From: Actinomycetota bacterium
GTDB taxonomy: Bacteria; Actinomycetota; UBA4738; HRBIN12
Reading direction: 5' to 3'
Assembly: GCA_040881665.1 (NCBI GenBank)
Contig: JBBECT010000005.1
Span: 326,138-390,137, forward strand
Length of the DNA stretch: 64,000 nucleotides
Shown: one piece after another, positions 50,805 through 59,245 of the stretch
Numbering within the stretch: the first letter of the stretch is position 1
Layout: every line of letters starts with the position of its first letter
Translations under genes and position numbers: made by a program
The notes under the pieces: model-generated
Database searches by the model: none
What the model was told of the DNA's origin: nothing
What the model saw: only the letters and a program-made list of their open reading frames with translations

Positions 50805-51417
50805 GAGCCCCAGCGTTCGGGCGGCGGTGCGGACGGGCGGCGTGCGTGACTGCGTCAGCTGCGTGTCTTTCGCTCGGCCGAGCCTTCTGAGACAGGCTCG
50901 GGTCGGTCGCCCATCCTAGCGGCGCGAGACGGATCAGACCCGACAGCGACAGCGGAGCAAAAACCAGGAGCGGATCGACGTAGGCGCCACCGTGCTTGAC
51001 GCCGAGGTGGACGTGGGGCGCCGCCGCGCCGGGATGACCGGAGCCGGTGGTGCCCACCGGCTGCCCCGCGAAGACGGTGTCGCCCTTGCGTACCGTCACG
51101 GTGGACAGCCACGAGGCCGTGGACTCCCAGCTTTCGCCGTGCGCGATCGACAGGAACAGGTGACCGCCGATGCGTCCGGCGAACTTCACGGTGCCGGGGG
51201 CAGGTGCGACGAGCGGCGAGCCGACCGCGACGGCGACATCGACCCCCCGGTGTCCTGCGCCGAACGGCGAATCGGGCGGATCGAACGCCCGCACCACGGG
51301 CCCGGACACCGGCCAGAGCCAGCTCCCCGGCTCGAGCGCCACAGCGACGGCGGGTGTGACGAAGTGGCCGAGCAGTCCGATGCACGCGCCGAGCGCGAGG
51401 GTCGCGATCCGTGGCAT
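50695..51417 (-). CDS. M23 family metallopeptidase (peptidoglycan endopeptidase); extended C-terminal frame
   Basis: 240 residues as read. Signal peptide (residues 1-26), then a compact LytM domain with the metal ligands GHRGVDVAVAVG (HxxxD) and HVHLGV (HxH) in place. Such enzymes cut peptide cross-links of the cell wall, and this gene lies between whiG and rpsB in Streptomyces too. After about residue 170 the sequence becomes Arg/His/Ala-rich and runs over the start of the propeller gene by 110 bases, so the last 70 residues may not be real. ATG with TAGCGT 7 bases upstream. Confidence 0.85.
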   Translation of the reverse strand: MPRIATLALGACIGLLGHFVTPAVAVALEPGSWLWPVSGPVVRAFDPPDSPFGAGHRGVDVAVAVGSPLVAPAPGTVKFAGRIGGHLFLSIAHGESWESTASWLSTVTVRKGDTVFAGQPVGTTGSGHPGAAAPHVHLGVKHGGAYVDPLLVFAPLSLSGLIRLAPLGWATDPSLSQKARPSERHAADAVTHAARPHRRPNAGAHGRTAHPARADRERRDRSAAVRVAPVPTRRGAHRVR

Positions 51418-51424
51418 GCGACCG

Positions 51425-51430
51425 ACGCTA
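51425..51430 (-). promoter_or_regulatory. Predicted -10 box of the M23 peptidase (leaderless)
   Basis: TAGCGT on the minus strand, 7 bases before the ATG at 51417, with no Shine-Dalgarno. Confidence 0.5.
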
Positions 51431-51451
51431 CGCGGTCCGGTCGCTCGGCTC

Positions 51452-51467
51452 CGTGACGTGCGTCACA
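51452..51467. promoter_or_regulatory. CRP/FNR-family-like operator upstream of the M23 peptidase
   Basis: CGTGA-CGTGCG-TCACA matches the TGTGA-N6-TCACA consensus with one mismatch. Its centre is about 42 bases from the predicted leaderless start site, the position used by class II activators. Actinobacterial Crp/GlxR regulators use this consensus. Confidence 0.5.
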
Positions 51468-51490
51468 CCGCCGAGAAGATCTCGGCGGTG
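51466..51490 (-). terminator. Perfect 11-bp inverted repeat after whiG
   Basis: CACCGCCGAGA (51466-51476) and TCTCGGCGGTG (51480-51490) with a 3-base loop lie just after the whiG stop. No U-tract follows, so it may work as an RNA 3'-end stabiliser or a weak terminator. It touches the CRP-like site. Confidence 0.5.
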
Positions 51491-51494
51491 GTGA

Positions 51495-52487
51495 TCACTC
51501 GTCGTCGGTGAACTGCAACCGGAGTCCCCCGACCGCCTTCGTGTGGATCTGGCAGACGCGGGACTCGGTGACGCCGAGGATCTCGCCGATCTCGGCGAGG
51601 GTGAGCCCCTCGAAGTAGTAGAGGGTCACGACGATCTTCTCGCGTTCGGACAAGTTGTTGATCGCGTGTGCGAGGAGACCGCGGGTCTCGTGGCTCTCCA
51701 TCCCCGCCGCCGGGTCCACACCCTTGTCGGCGAGGGTGTCGAGCAGCGAGACCTGTTCACCGCGGTCCGCACCGACCGAGACCATCTCATCGAGGGCGAG
51801 CACCGACACGAACGAGATCTGGTTCACCACGTCGTGGAGTTCGGAGAGGCTCACCCCGAGCCGGTCCGCGAGCTCACCCTCCGAAGGCGCGCGCTTCATC
51901 ATCGTCTCGAGGTCGCTGTAGGCCTTCTCGATCTCGCGAGCCTTGAAGCGCACCGAGCGGGGGACCCAATCCATCGCGCGCAGCTCGTCGATGATCGCTC
52001 CGCGGATCCGGGGGATCGCGTACGTCTCGAACTTGTTGCCCCGACCGGGCTCGAACTTCTGCAGCCCGTCGATCAGCCCGAACATCCCGTAGCTGACGAG
52101 GTCGGCCTGCTCGACGCTGGCCGGCAACCCCGTCGCGACCTTGCTCGCCACGTACTTCACGAGCGGCGCGTAGTGCAGGATCAGACGTTCTCTCGCTTCA
52201 TGGGAGTCCGTCGCCTTGTAGTCGTCCCACAATGCCGCCAGCTCGTTGATCTGGTCGGGGTCCTGAGCCTTGGCCGCGGTCTTCGAACCCCTCGTGGCCG
52301 ACGAGACCTTGCTGTTCGACTTCGAGGGTTTCGCGGCGGTCTTCGCTTCAGAAGCCGCCGGCGGGATCTTCACCGTCTTCTTCTTGGTCGCGGTCGCCTT
52401 CTTGGCGGCGCTCTTCGTCGCGGTCGATGAGGTCTTCGCCTTCCTCGTCGCCGCCACGGCGTCCGGTGCCTTCGTCGCCCTGGCCAT
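51495..52487 (-). CDS. whiG: RNA polymerase sigma factor of the WhiG/FliA family with a basic N-terminal tail
   Basis: 330 residues. After about 75 residues rich in Lys, Ala, Ser and Thr come sigma region 2 (ERLILHYAPLVKYVASKV, DLVSYGMFGLIDGLQKF, FETYAIPRIRGAIIDELR), region 3 and region 4 (LTLAEIGEILGVTESRVCQ). No flagellar or sporulation genes are in the window, but position beside an M23 peptidase and rpsB matches actinobacterial whiG. The basic tail is unusual for the family and looks like histone H1. ATG overlaps the xerC stop as TGATG. Confidence 0.9.
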   Translation of the reverse strand: MARATKAPDAVAATRKAKTSSTATKSAAKKATATKKKTVKIPPAASEAKTAAKPSKSNSKVSSATRGSKTAAKAQDPDQINELAALWDDYKATDSHEARERLILHYAPLVKYVASKVATGLPASVEQADLVSYGMFGLIDGLQKFEPGRGNKFETYAIPRIRGAIIDELRAMDWVPRSVRFKAREIEKAYSDLETMMKRAPSEGELADRLGVSLSELHDVVNQISFVSVLALDEMVSVGADRGEQVSLLDTLADKGVDPAAGMESHETRGLLAHAINNLSEREKIVVTLYYFEGLTLAEIGEILGVTESRVCQIHTKAVGGLRLQFTDDE

Positions 52488-53455
52488 CAGGCCCTCGGAT
52501 GGGATCGAAGGTAGGCCGCGCGCAGACGCTCGCGGGAAACATGGGTGTACCGCTGGGTCGTCGCGACGCTCGCGTGCCCTAGGAGTTCCTGAACAGCCCG
52601 GATGTCCGCCCCTCCTTCGAGCAGGTGCGTCGCGAACGAGTGCCGCAGGGTGTGCGGAGTCACGCGACGTCCCGACAAGGTCGTTCCCCCATACTCGGCC
52701 ACCATCGTTCGGATGTCACGCTCGGTCATCGGCTTGCGACGGCGGTTGGTGAAGAGGTTCGGCGAAGAACCCCCCTCTGGGACCAGGAACGGCCTACCCC
52801 GTTCCAGGTATGCGGCGAGGGCGTCGACGGCGAACTCCGAGAGGGGGATCTCGCGCTCTTTGGACCCCTTACCCAGCACGTTCACGCGTCCTCGGTGCAA
52901 GTCGACGCGATCGCGCGTAAGCCCTGCGACCTCCCCCACGCGCAGGCCCGATCCGTACAGCAGCTCGAGTATCGCTCGGTCGCGCAAGGCCAGCGAGCTT
53001 ACGGTCGCGTTGCTCGCCTCCGGATCAGCCACCCGGCCTGCCTCGATCGGGTCGCCGCCCGGTGCTTCGACGAGCGCCGCGGCCTCACTCGGCCGAAGGA
53101 CCCCCGGAAGACGCGAGGCCACCTTCGGCCGGCCGAGCAGCGCGGCGGGATCTCCGTCGATCTCACCCCGGGCCTCGGCCCAACGGTAGAAGCCGCGGAT
53201 CGCTCCCACACGGCGAGCGATCGTCGCGCGCGCGTAGCCGCGGGTCGACTGCTGCGCGAGGAACCGCCGGAGCCGCTCGTGGGTCATCTCCGTCAACCGC
53301 CAACCCGATCGAGAGCAGAACACGGCGAGCTGCGCGAGGTCACGGCGATACGCCGTGACCGTGTTCTCCGAGAGGTGGCGCTCGAGGGCGAGGTGGTCGC
53401 AGAAACGACCGATCAGGTCGGCGTCTGCGCGGGGAAGGTCGGTCACCGTGTGCAC
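52487..53455 (-). CDS. xerC: Tyrosine recombinase XerC/XerD
   Basis: About 322 residues from GTG 53455. The SAM-like core-binding domain (about 10-100) is followed by a catalytic domain with Arg (GSGLRVGEV), Lys (LGKGSKER), HTLRHSFATHLLEGG (His-x-x-Arg), GHASVATT (His) and the nucleophile Tyr in TTQRYTH. It resolves chromosome dimers at dif with FtsK. Other starts exist in the frame (53509, 53593), the latter overlapping dprA. The internal segment near residue 150 has a slightly longer loop than usual. XerC versus XerD cannot be decided. Confidence 0.93.
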   Translation of the reverse strand: MHTVTDLPRADADLIGRFCDHLALERHLSENTVTAYRRDLAQLAVFCSRSGWRLTEMTHERLRRFLAQQSTRGYARATIARRVGAIRGFYRWAEARGEIDGDPAALLGRPKVASRLPGVLRPSEAAALVEAPGGDPIEAGRVADPEASNATVSSLALRDRAILELLYGSGLRVGEVAGLTRDRVDLHRGRVNVLGKGSKEREIPLSEFAVDALAAYLERGRPFLVPEGGSSPNLFTNRRRKPMTERDIRTMVAEYGGTTLSGRRVTPHTLRHSFATHLLEGGADIRAVQELLGHASVATTQRYTHVSRERLRAAYLRSHPRA

Positions 53456-53540
53456 GTCGGCTCTTTCGACGAGGGGGAGGGCCCGGAACCTTGTACCAGC
53501 GTCCCACACCCGAAGCAACGATGCACCCAGCGACGCAGAC

Positions 53541-54692
53541 TCAGGCGTCGGTGATCGCGGTTCGGACCATCCGCCGGTACCGGCCTCCGTCACCGCTGAC
53601 GAGGCCGCGGAGCTCGAGCCGGAGCAGGCATCCGAGCGCCTCGGCGATCGTCAGCCCCGTCTCCCGGGCGACCTGTTCGGGGAGCACCCCGTCGCCGACC
53701 GCGTCGAACACCCGCGCCTCGGTGCCGTCGAGCATCGCGCCGAGCGATCGACGGCGTTCGCGGATCGCGATGTCGTCGACAGGTATCCCCAGGGCGTCAC
53801 ACACGTCACCCGCGTGCCGAATCGCCTGGACACCCGAGCGGATCAGCCCGATCGGCGCCACCGCCATGGGATTGGTCACCGCGCCCGGAACCGCGAGCAC
53901 CGTGATCCCCAGATCGTTCGCATGATCGACGGTGATCAGCGACCCACTGCGTTCGGCGCCCTCGACGACGATCACGCCGACACCGAGTGCGGCGACAAGG
54001 CGGTTGCGAGCGGGGAACCGATGTCGCTGCGCCTCGATCGACGGAGCGGCCTCGCTGAGCACCGTTCCGCAACGGGCGACCTTGCGAAGCAGCACCCCGC
54101 GCCGACCACCGCGATCTCCGACGATGCCCTCGGCCAAGACCGCGACCGTCGGTCCGCCGACGGCGACCGCGCCCTCGTGGGCGCAGGAGTCGATCCCGTT
54201 GGCCGCACCGCTGACGACGCACACGCCGGACGCGGCCAGATCGGCACCGAGCGTCTCCGCGACGTCGGCCCCGACCCGGGACGGCTTGCGTGTACCGACC
54301 ACCGAGATTCGGGTCGCACCGGGAGTCAGGGGACGGCCGCGCAGGAACAGAGCCGTCGGTGGATCGGCGAGCGCCAGCAGCCTCGGGTCGTACTCGTCGT
54401 CTCCCTGCACCGCGACCCGGGCACCGCACGCCTCGACGGCCGCGCGCACCTCGCGCGCATCGGTCGCGCGCGCGACGGCGGTGTCGGCGGGACCGAGCTC
54501 GGCGCCGGCCCGCACCGCACGCAGCGCCGCCGACGCGGAGCCCCGGCGCCACACGATCGGTCGCAGGCGCCGGGGTCGCAGCCACGGCAGGGAGGTCAGC
54601 ACGAGCACCGCATCGAGCTCGGCTCGCCCGCGACCGAACCCCGGGGGCCAGCCGCGCTTGGATGGGTCGCCCTCCTCGGGCTCACCCGGCAC
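53541..54692 (-). CDS. dprA: DNA-processing protein DprA
   Basis: About 383 residues. Loads RecA on incoming single-stranded DNA in transformation. Rossmann motifs RISVVGTRKPSRVG, VVSGAANGIDSCAHEGA, GSLITVDHANDLG and the C-terminal winged domain (LPEQVARETGLTIAEALGCL) are present. GTG 54692 has GAGGG upstream, while an earlier GTG at 54716 is also open. Overlaps the comM stop by about 10 bases. The dprA-comM-yraN order is common. Confidence 0.92.
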   Translation of the reverse strand: MPGEPEEGDPSKRGWPPGFGRGRAELDAVLVLTSLPWLRPRRLRPIVWRRGSASAALRAVRAGAELGPADTAVARATDAREVRAAVEACGARVAVQGDDEYDPRLLALADPPTALFLRGRPLTPGATRISVVGTRKPSRVGADVAETLGADLAASGVCVVSGAANGIDSCAHEGAVAVGGPTVAVLAEGIVGDRGGRRGVLLRKVARCGTVLSEAAPSIEAQRHRFPARNRLVAALGVGVIVVEGAERSGSLITVDHANDLGITVLAVPGAVTNPMAVAPIGLIRSGVQAIRHAGDVCDALGIPVDDIAIRERRRSLGAMLDGTEARVFDAVGDGVLPEQVARETGLTIAEALGCLLRLELRGLVSGDGGRYRRMVRTAITDA

Positions 54693-56220
54693 GCGCCAGC
54701 CCACCCTCGGTGCCACCCCGGAGTGCGAGCGCCTCGGCGATGTGCAGCTCGGTCACGCCGCGCGCTCCCTCGAGATCCGCGATCGTCCGCGCGACCCGCA
54801 GCGCTCGGTCGAACCCGCGGCCCGTCAGCCCGAAAGCATCCACCGCGTGCGCCAAGAGCCCTTCGGCCTCCCCGGTGAGCTGCGCGACGTGGCGGGCGAC
54901 GGGACCTGGCAGGTAGGCGTTGCACGCGACACCGACCGATCGGCCACGGGCGCGCTGCCGCTCGCGAGCGTCGACGACCCGCTGCCGGACGGTCTCCGAG
55001 GACTCGGCCGAGCCCGCTCCCAACAGCTCACGTCGCGATACCCGAGGCACGGGCAGGCGGATGTCGATCCGATCCAGCAAGGGTCCGGAGAGCCGGGTGC
55101 GGTAGGCGGAGGACGCTTGCGACGTGCACGAACACGCTTCGTCGTCCGAGCCCGCGTACCCACACGGGCACGGGTTCGCGGCCGTCACGAGCATGCACCT
55201 CGCGGGGAACTCGACCGACCCTTGCAGACGCGCGATCACCACGCGACCGTCTTCGAGCGGCTGGCGCAGTCCCTCGAGCGCGTCGCGCCGGAACTCGGTG
55301 ACCTCGTCGAGGAAGAGCACGCCCCGGTGAGCGAGCGAGACCTCACCCGCGCGGAACCGACCCGCCGCTCCGCCACCGAGCAGGCCGGCGGACGACACGG
55401 AATGGTGCGGCGCACGGAACGGCCGTCGGGACACGAGCGTTCCCGAGCCGAGCAGACCTGCAACGGAGTGGAGCTGGGTCACCTCGAGCGCTTCGTCACG
55501 CGCCAGCCCGGGCAAGATCGTCGGCAGCCGTCGCGCCAGCATCGTCTTGCCGGCGCCGGGGGGCCCGGTCATCGCTATGTTGTGGCCACCCGCCGCGGCG
55601 ATCTCGAGCGCGCGCCGAGCTGCAACCTGGCCGCGCACCTCGGCGAGGTCGGGAGCGTCGGCCGCCTCGTCGGGGGGATCGGCGTGTTGCGGAACCGGCG
55701 GCGGCGCCGTGGTGCCCCGCAGGAACCCGACGGCCTCGTCGAGCGCACCGACCCCGACGACGTGGAGACCTTCGACGAGCGACGCCTCGGCGGCGTTGGC
55801 GAGCGGAACGATCACCCCCGGGAGCCCCGCCGCGGCCGAAGCCATCGCCACGGACAGGGCACCCGGCGTCGCGACGAGGGCCCCCTGCAACGAGAGCTCT
55901 CCCCACACCACGTACCGGTCCAGATGGTCGGGCGGCAGCTGCGCGTTGGCGGCGAGCACCCCGATCGCCAGTGGCAAGTCGAGACCCGCCCCCTCTTTGC
56001 GGATGCTGCCGGGCGACAGGTTGACGACGACGCGGTGCGGCGGCCAGGCGAAGCCGGCGCGCTCGACGGCGGGACGGATCCGTTCGCGGGCGTCGGTGAT
56101 CGCCGCCCCCGGCATCCCCGTCAGCGTCAGCGACGGCAGCCCGCGGCCGATCGACGCCTCGACGTTGACGATCCGCCCGCGCACACCGGTGATCGCGACC
56201 CCCCGCACCCGCGCGTACAT
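54682..56220 (-). CDS. comM: YifB/ComM family AAA+ ATPase
   Basis: 512 residues. N-terminal Lon-like domain, then an Mg-chelatase-like AAA+ domain with Walker A GPPGAGKTM, Walker B GVLFLDEVTEF and a zinc-binding insert (CPCGYAGSDDEACSCT). In gamma-proteobacteria ComM is a branch-migration helicase in natural transformation; its role in actinobacteria is unproven. ATG has TACGGT 6 bases upstream and no Shine-Dalgarno. Confidence 0.94.
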   Translation of the reverse strand: MYARVRGVAITGVRGRIVNVEASIGRGLPSLTLTGMPGAAITDARERIRPAVERAGFAWPPHRVVVNLSPGSIRKEGAGLDLPLAIGVLAANAQLPPDHLDRYVVWGELSLQGALVATPGALSVAMASAAAGLPGVIVPLANAAEASLVEGLHVVGVGALDEAVGFLRGTTAPPPVPQHADPPDEAADAPDLAEVRGQVAARRALEIAAAGGHNIAMTGPPGAGKTMLARRLPTILPGLARDEALEVTQLHSVAGLLGSGTLVSRRPFRAPHHSVSSAGLLGGGAAGRFRAGEVSLAHRGVLFLDEVTEFRRDALEGLRQPLEDGRVVIARLQGSVEFPARCMLVTAANPCPCGYAGSDDEACSCTSQASSAYRTRLSGPLLDRIDIRLPVPRVSRRELLGAGSAESSETVRQRVVDARERQRARGRSVGVACNAYLPGPVARHVAQLTGEAEGLLAHAVDAFGLTGRGFDRALRVARTIADLEGARGVTELHIAEALALRGGTEGGLARAG

Positions 56221-56226
56221 GTGCGG

Positions 56227-56232
56227 ACCGTA
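56227..56232 (-). promoter_or_regulatory. Predicted -10 box of comM (leaderless)
   Basis: TACGGT on the minus strand, 6 bases before the ATG. Confidence 0.45.
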
Positions 56233-56269
56233 TCGACGCGCACCGACACGCCCGTGTGCGAGAGGCCGC

Positions 56270-56659
56270 TCAGAACGCGTCTTGGAACAGCACTACATCC
56301 GGCCGACCGTCGCGCGGAAGGAGGACGCTCGCGACGTCGAACCGGATCACGACGGAATGACCATCCGGCCACTGTGCGAGGAACAGCTGCGCGAGCCGCC
56401 GAAGCCGGCGCCGCTTCGTGGATGTGACGGATTCGTACCCGTCGCCGAACGCGGTGCCCGACCGTGTCTTGACCTCGCACACCACGAGGAGATCCCCTCG
56501 CCGAACGATCAGGTCGAGTTCGCCCGCGGGGCAGCGCCAGTTGCGCTCGACCAGATGGAACCCGGCGCGCAGGTAGGCCGCCAGCGTTGCGTCTTCGCCG
56601 CGACGCCCCAGACGGGCCCGCCGGTCCGAAGCGCTGGTGCGGATCGTGGTGGAGGACAT
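56270..56659 (-). CDS. yraN: YraN family protein (UPF0102)
   Basis: 129 residues. Nuclease-like fold with GEDATLAAYLRAGF, the conserved NWRCPAGELDLIVRRGDLLV and FCEVKTR-type motif (VVCEVKTRSGTAFGDG), and a C-terminal VVIRFDVASV. The Asp/Glu/Lys pattern resembles restriction-endonuclease-like folds; function unknown. ATG has TAACGT 6 bases upstream. Located between comM and rnhB as in most actinobacteria. Confidence 0.93.
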   Translation of the reverse strand: MSSTTIRTSASDRRARLGRRGEDATLAAYLRAGFHLVERNWRCPAGELDLIVRRGDLLVVCEVKTRSGTAFGDGYESVTSTKRRRLRRLAQLFLAQWPDGHSVVIRFDVASVLLPRDGRPDVVLFQDAF

Positions 56660-56665
56660 GCGGCG

Positions 56666-56671
56666 ACGTTA
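56666..56671 (-). promoter_or_regulatory. Predicted -10 box of yraN (leaderless)
   Basis: TAACGT on the minus strand, 6 bases before the ATG. Confidence 0.45.
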
Positions 56672-56726
56672 CCCGGGGTCTCCGACACCCCCGTGCGCCA
56701 CGGGGATCCGTGTGCGCTCGTCATGT

Positions 56727-58100
56727 CTAGACGGGTCCGATCCTCCACTCGGCGAACCACGCGTCGGGGTCGAACGAGGGCACGTCCTCGGATGCGGCGA
56801 TCACGGCGTCCATGAAGTCCGGCACCGTCGTCATCGGCGACAGCCAGTGGTTCGCCGCGTAGTCGTGCAGCATCGACTTGACGCGCGCCATCCCGAGCCG
56901 ATCGACCAGGTCGGAGATCGCACACGATCCGAACTCGTACACCAGTCCGTAGCCACCGTGCTGGTCCCAGTACCCCATCCCGTTCGTGAGACGGGCGCTC
57001 TCGCGGGGCCACGGCAACGGCGTGCACCACGACGAGCTCTTGGCGAACGGGCGGGCCACGACGTAGAGCGCGGACCACTCGGCGAGCCCCTCATCGAGGA
57101 AGGGCGAACGGTAGGAGTCGTTGCCGACGATGCCCCACCACCATTGGTGACCGACCTCGTGAGCGAGCACACCCGCATTCGGGTTCGAGAAAACGATCGA
57201 GGGGTACTCCATCCCACCGAAGGTCGTGTAGGCGGACTTGACCACGTCGAGCTCGTTCCACGCATCGTGGTAGTCGCCGAAGATCGCCGACATCAGATCG
57301 AGGGAACGGATCGTCTGGTCCCGCATCGTCCGCGCCGTGCTCGCACCGCCCACATGCCACACCCGCACACGGGTGCCGTCCGAGGCCGTCCCGACCGCCC
57401 GGTCGAACCGTCCGGCGGCCCACGCGAAGTCGCGGACCTCTTCCGCGAAGTAGGTCCTGCGGATCCGTCCGTTCACGAGCTTGGTCGTGGCCTGTGCCGT
57501 CCCCGCCGAGGCGAACCGCAGCCCCTTCGGAGAGGTCACGGTGAACAGCACGTCGCCGACGGGCGCGTACATGCTCTCCCCCGCGTCGGTGTACGGATCG
57601 AGGTGCACGCCGTCGGCATCCTCCGCGGCCAGGATCGGGATCGCCGTTCCCGCGAACGCGATCGTGTCCGTCCACCCGAACCGATCGTTGCGCTGCGGCA
57701 GCGCGATCTCGATCTGCATCCCGATCGTGGCCGTTGCGCCCGGCGCCACGGGATCGTCGAGAACGAGCTCCCGCGCGCTGCAACGCAGCAGGTAGTTCCC
57801 GAACGACCCTCCGGTCGGCGCACTCACCCGGATGTCGGGAGGACGACCGTTGCAGCCGAGGAGTCCGTTCGGCCACAAGCGCACGTAGACCGACGTCAAC
57901 GGATCGGGGCCCGAGTTCCTGAACTGGATCTGGACGATGCCCGTGTAGGTGCGTCCCCTCGAACCGGTCGTGAGATCGACGGTGGTCGTGGCATCCGACG
58001 GCCAGGGACTCACCGATGCGGAGGCGACCTGGATCGGGACGACGAGGGCGAGCATCGCGAGCCCCACGACGAGCGCGGCGCCCCGGCCGAGGCGTGTCAC
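56727..58100 (-). CDS. Exported M1-family zinc metallopeptidase
   Basis: 457 residues from GTG 58100, which overlaps the DUF2469 stop (GTGA). A signal peptide (ALVVGLAMLALVVPIQVASA) directs export. A beta-rich N-terminal domain precedes the catalytic domain with GGMEYPS in place of GAMEN and the complete zinc site HEVGHQWWW (near residue 315) plus the downstream Glu in LDEGLAEW. Typical substrates are peptides cut from the N-terminus. The third, C-terminal helical domain is short, as in bacterial 450-residue relatives. Confidence 0.93.
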   Translation of the reverse strand: MTRLGRGAALVVGLAMLALVVPIQVASASVSPWPSDATTTVDLTTGSRGRTYTGIVQIQFRNSGPDPLTSVYVRLWPNGLLGCNGRPPDIRVSAPTGGSFGNYLLRCSARELVLDDPVAPGATATIGMQIEIALPQRNDRFGWTDTIAFAGTAIPILAAEDADGVHLDPYTDAGESMYAPVGDVLFTVTSPKGLRFASAGTAQATTKLVNGRIRRTYFAEEVRDFAWAAGRFDRAVGTASDGTRVRVWHVGGASTARTMRDQTIRSLDLMSAIFGDYHDAWNELDVVKSAYTTFGGMEYPSIVFSNPNAGVLAHEVGHQWWWGIVGNDSYRSPFLDEGLAEWSALYVVARPFAKSSSWCTPLPWPRESARLTNGMGYWDQHGGYGLVYEFGSCAISDLVDRLGMARVKSMLHDYAANHWLSPMTTVPDFMDAVIAASEDVPSFDPDAWFAEWRIGPV

Positions 58101-58393
58101 CGAGGGATCGGCTCCTCGTTGTGGGATAGCTCCTCGACGTTCACGTCGCGCCGGGTCATCACCCGGACCGACGACACGAAGCGGGCGGGTCGGAACATGT
58201 CCCAGACCCAGGCGTCCTGCAAGCTGACCTCGACCCAGTCGTCGCCCTTGGGCTCGAGGTGGACGTCGTTCGCCAGGTAGAACCTGCGCTCGGTCTCGAC
58301 CACGAACGAGAACATCGGGAGGACGTCTCGATACTCGCGGTAGAGCTCGAGCTCGCGCTCCTCTTCGAACCGCTCGATGTCGTCGTCGCTCAT
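58097..58393 (-). CDS. DUF2469 family protein
   Basis: 98 residues, recognised from the conserved blocks ELYREYRDVLPMFSFVVET, ERRFYLANDVHL and AWVWDMFRPARFVSSVRV. This family is near-universal in actinobacteria, always next to rnhB and yraN, and has no known function. The ATG overlaps the rnhB stop and its own stop overlaps the M1 start, so it is translationally coupled on both sides. Confidence 0.93.
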   Translation of the reverse strand: MSDDDIERFEEERELELYREYRDVLPMFSFVVETERRFYLANDVHLEPKGDDWVEVSLQDAWVWDMFRPARFVSSVRVMTRRDVNVEELSHNEEPIPR

Positions 58394-59172
58394 GGTCGTC
58401 CATCATCCCAGGTGGACGGCCCTTCCGCCGCCTGCGCTCCCGCTTGCGATATCGGCATCCACCCGGGTGTCTCTGCAGCGCCGGCATGACCCAGATCGAA
58501 GCTGACCTGGCCCACGCCCCGGAACGACAGACGGTGGATCGGCGTCGGACCCAGGCGGTCGAGCACGGCCAGGTGATCCGGCGTTCCGTATCCCCTGTTG
58601 TGGTCGAAGCCGAACTCGGGCCAGCGACGATGGTACCGGGCCATCGCTCGGTCCCGGACGACCTTCGCGATGATCGACGCGGCGGCCACCGTGCCCGAGA
58701 CGAGATCGCCCTTCTTGATCGACAGACACGGAACCGGGATGCGTCCGGGAGGGAACCCGTCGACCAGGACGTAGTCGGGAACCACGGTCAGGGTCCGCAC
58801 GCACCTGCGCATCAGCGCGAGGTTCGAACGGTGCAGCCCGCGCCCGTCGATTCGCTGCGGCGTGGCCCGGCACACGGCGATCGCGACGGCGCCTGCGGTG
58901 ATGCGTTCGTAGGCGGTATCGCGCTGACCGGCGCTGAGCAGCTTCGAGTCTCGGATCCCCTCGAGATCGAAGCCGTCGGGAAGGATCACCGCGGCGGCCA
59001 ACAGAGGGCCGGCCAAGGCTCCCCGACCGGCTTCGTCGACCCCCGCGATGTTGCCGAACCCGGCCTCACGGAGCCGGCGTTCGTAACGATTCAGGTCTCC
59101 GACCGACGGGGCGGGCTGCGGCTCGTCGATCGCGATCCCGGGCCCGGCGGCGGAGGTCGTGACGGGATCCAT
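58390..59172 (-). CDS. rnhB: Ribonuclease HII
   Basis: 260 residues. Removes ribonucleotides and RNA-DNA hybrids. Catalytic motifs are GVDEAGRGALAGPL (Asp-Glu), IRDSKLLS, and VPDYVLVDGFP (Asp), with the KKGDLVSGTVAAASIIAKVVRD segment. The 45-residue N-terminal extension and a C-terminal tail are longer than the minimal enzyme. ATG 59172 has TAGGTT 8 bases upstream and no Shine-Dalgarno; the upstream frame (165 codons) is not coding. Confidence 0.94.
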   Translation of the reverse strand: MDPVTTSAAGPGIAIDEPQPAPSVGDLNRYERRLREAGFGNIAGVDEAGRGALAGPLLAAAVILPDGFDLEGIRDSKLLSAGQRDTAYERITAGAVAIAVCRATPQRIDGRGLHRSNLALMRRCVRTLTVVPDYVLVDGFPPGRIPVPCLSIKKGDLVSGTVAAASIIAKVVRDRAMARYHRRWPEFGFDHNRGYGTPDHLAVLDRLGPTPIHRLSFRGVGQVSFDLGHAGAAETPGWMPISQAGAQAAEGPSTWDDGRP

Positions 59173-59180
59173 CGCCTCGG

Positions 59181-59186
59181 AACCTA
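59181..59186 (-). promoter_or_regulatory. Predicted -10 box of rnhB-DUF2469-M1 (leaderless)
   Basis: TAGGTT on the minus strand, 8 bases before ATG 59172. Confidence 0.5.
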
Positions 59187-59245
59187 GCCGATGGAACGGA
59201 TGACAGGGGGGACACGCGGGGCGGTGCGCTGAAGGGGCTTGCGGT

